Of a DNA stretch of 6,918 nt, positions 5,742 to 6,918 are shown one piece after another. Below the pieces are notes generated by a model. That model did not search any database. It saw only the letters and a list, made by a program, of their open reading frames with translations, and had not been told where the DNA came from. The translations under genes were made by a program, and so were the position numbers. Within the stretch, counting starts at the first letter, position 1, and the number at the start of each line of letters is the position of its first letter. Source of the stretch: Planctomycetota bacterium. Lineage in GTDB: Bacteria; Planctomycetota; Phycisphaerae; Sedimentisphaerales; Anaerohalosphaeraceae. The stretch is from NCBI GenBank assembly GCA_012519365.1, contig JAAYQH010000161.1, positions 1 through 6,918 of the forward strand. The letters are read 5' to 3'.

Positions 5742-6918
5742 CTATTGTTGATAGGATTGCTGAGCCAAGGCACCAATAGCATCTTCTTCGGTTTCCTGCT
5801 GCAACATAATCGTCGGCTTGACCAGAATAAGCAGGATCTGTTTGTCCTTGATTTGACTGCGATTGGAAAACAGACGTCCAAGTAACGGCAGTTTACCCAG
5901 CACCGGCACACCGGATTCCATTTCGCGTTCGGAGGTCAGGGTCAAACCGCCGAGCATCACGGTGCCGCGATCCGGTACCGATACACGCGTCATCACCGAA
6001 CTGTTCTGCGTTAAGGGCAAATCATAGGTATCTGTTAGCGGTTCATCCGAAAACGGAGTTATTCCAACCGTCGTAACCGGTGTCGTATCCAACAATTCCG
6101 ACAAATTGGTCATAATCCGCAAAAGCACATATTTTTTGTCCGCTGTGATGGTCGGTGTGATCGACATATAAATGCCGGTCGTGATATCTTCGTGTTCCAC
6201 TTCCCAATAGGCGTATGTGTTGGTAACACCTTCGGTGGTGGTGCTATCCGTAACCAAGTCACTGCTGGATTTAATCCGCTTCTGCGTTTGCACATTCATC
6301 GTGGCCGATTCCCCATTCATCACAACAACCTTGGGCGCGGTCAACTGACGCGAATTGCGTTGGGCCTGGGTAGCGCGGATCATAAAGTCCACCGTCAGAT
6401 CGTCCAATGCTACAACCGAGTCCACCCAGAACGCAGACCCCCCGCCGACCGTACTTCCGCCAAGAGCACCGCCAAGCGTGCTTGAAATATTCGTTCCGCT
6501 TGAGAAAATCTGCTCAAAGACATGGCGTTCAGAATCCTGTCGGAAATCCAACGGCAAGCCCTCGTTAATTCGTCTGCCGGGCTGTTCAATGGTTAACCGG
6601 CTGATATCCAGACCGATATAGTCAAGGAAGTTTTCATCGACAAGCAAAAACCGGGTTTCAATGGCAATCTGCTGGCCCAGGTCTTCTCGCAAATAATCCA
6701 GAAATTCCTTGATTTTCTGATGCACTTCAGGGGTCTGCCAAATAATCAGTTTCTTTTCGGCAAATTGCGAAATTCGGCCGTCACCGCCTTCGGTCCACCA
6801 ACTTTGGGGTTCGATAGTCTGTAGAATCGTCAAAATCAGTTCATAAGCGCGCCAGCGTGAACGCCAGCTGCCGACTTCGTCGCTGCTTGAACTGCCGCCG
6901 CCACCACCGCCGCCGCCA
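5742..6918 (-). CDS. outer-membrane secretin, GspD/PilQ-like, C-terminal part (gene continues past the right edge)
   Basis: This is the pore-forming secretin of a type II secretion or type IV pilus system, an outer-membrane channel. The last 391 codons are visible. The frame is open to the window edge, so the start lies outside; the TTG at 6833 is internal because secretin-like sequence continues upstream of it.

Visible residues 1-12 are an eight-glycine, four-serine linker. A small pre-secretin domain follows at about 20-78 ('TIEPQSWW', then 'KLIIWQTPEVHQKIKEFLDYL'). The beta-barrel domain runs from about 84 to 375. It contains a Gly-rich stretch (149-161), 'RATQAQRNSRQLTAPKVVVMNG' in two parts around 181-202, 'VPDRGTVMLGGL' (315-326), 'GVPVLGKLPLLGRLF' (336-350) and 'QILLILVKPTIM' (360-371).

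The last two blocks are the secretin signature. Without the N-terminus and neighbours I cannot choose between GspD and PilQ. Confidence 0.9.
   Translation of the reverse strand, partial: GGGGGGGGSSSSDEVGSWRSRWRAYELILTILQTIEPQSWWTEGGDGRISQFAEKKLIIWQTPEVHQKIKEFLDYLREDLGQQIAIETRFLLVDENFLDYIGLDISRLTIEQPGRRINEGLPLDFRQDSERHVFEQIFSSGTNISSTLGGALGGSTVGGGSAFWVDSVVALDDLTVDFMIRATQAQRNSRQLTAPKVVVMNGESATMNVQTQKRIKSSSDLVTDSTTTEGVTNTYAYWEVEHEDITTGIYMSITPTITADKKYVLLRIMTNLSELLDTTPVTTVGITPFSDEPLTDTYDLPLTQNSSVMTRVSVPDRGTVMLGGLTLTSEREMESGVPVLGKLPLLGRLFSNRSQIKDKQILLILVKPTIMLQQETEEDAIGALAQQSYQQ
6894..6918 (-). repeat. glycine-codon repeat in the secretin linker, cut by the window edge
   Basis: Eight consecutive glycine codons (GGC and GGT) are visible on the - strand, and the run reaches the window edge. 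Four serine codons follow it (6882-6893). Such a run encodes a flexible linker between the N-terminal periplasmic domains and the barrel-proximal domain. Its (GGC)n character makes it prone to slippage. Confidence 0.8.

Noticed and set aside
6192..6621. Two + strand frames opposite the secretin gene
   Set aside because: Both lie antisense to conserved secretin barrel sequence and show no recognisable features, so they are shadow frames.

Overview
The window reads as chromosomal DNA of a planctomycete, probably from the Phycisphaerae side of the phylum. This is inferred from protein style, not from a marker gene. The clues are a secreted subtilase-like protein with a dockerin-like calcium loop, and a secretin with a poly-glycine/serine linker followed by a 'TIEPQSWW...GG' segment of the sort seen in planctomycete GspD/PilQ-like proteins. 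I saw no mobile element, CRISPR array, tRNA or rRNA.

Layout, left to right. (1) Positions 1-159 are a leader with a strong sigma-70-type promoter (62-90). A perfect 12-bp palindrome sits in its spacer and an 8-bp tandem repeat covers its -10 box. (2) A secreted subtilisin-fold protein runs from 160 to 1890 on the + strand. It keeps the catalytic His and Ser and the oxyanion Asn, but has Cys where the catalytic Asp should be. (3) An intergenic region of 227 bases (1891-2117) holds two small hairpins and a clear sigma-70 promoter (2028-2056). (4) The operon gatC-gatA-gatB (2118-5495, +) encodes the complete tRNA-dependent amidotransferase. (5) A short gap of 246 bases (5496-5741) ends in a bidirectional terminator. 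(6) The C-terminal 391 codons of an outer-membrane secretin lie on the - strand, and the gene runs off the right edge.

The three Gat proteins form one heterotrimer that converts Glu-tRNA(Gln), and in many bacteria Asp-tRNA(Asn), to Gln-tRNA(Gln) and Asn-tRNA(Asn). All catalytic residues I could check are present, so it should be active. The protease-like gene and the secretin are separate transcription units. Both concern the cell envelope or secretion, but nothing in the sequence ties them together functionally.

Most of the window is ordinary. The parts most worth a second look are the altered triad of the subtilase-like protein and the palindrome-bearing promoter that drives it. Two start sites are revised here: the subtilase-like gene starts at TTG 160 rather than TTG 73, and gatB at ATG 4032 rather than ATG 3987. 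The secretin has no start inside the window. I do not find convincing evidence of a wholly new multi-gene system.
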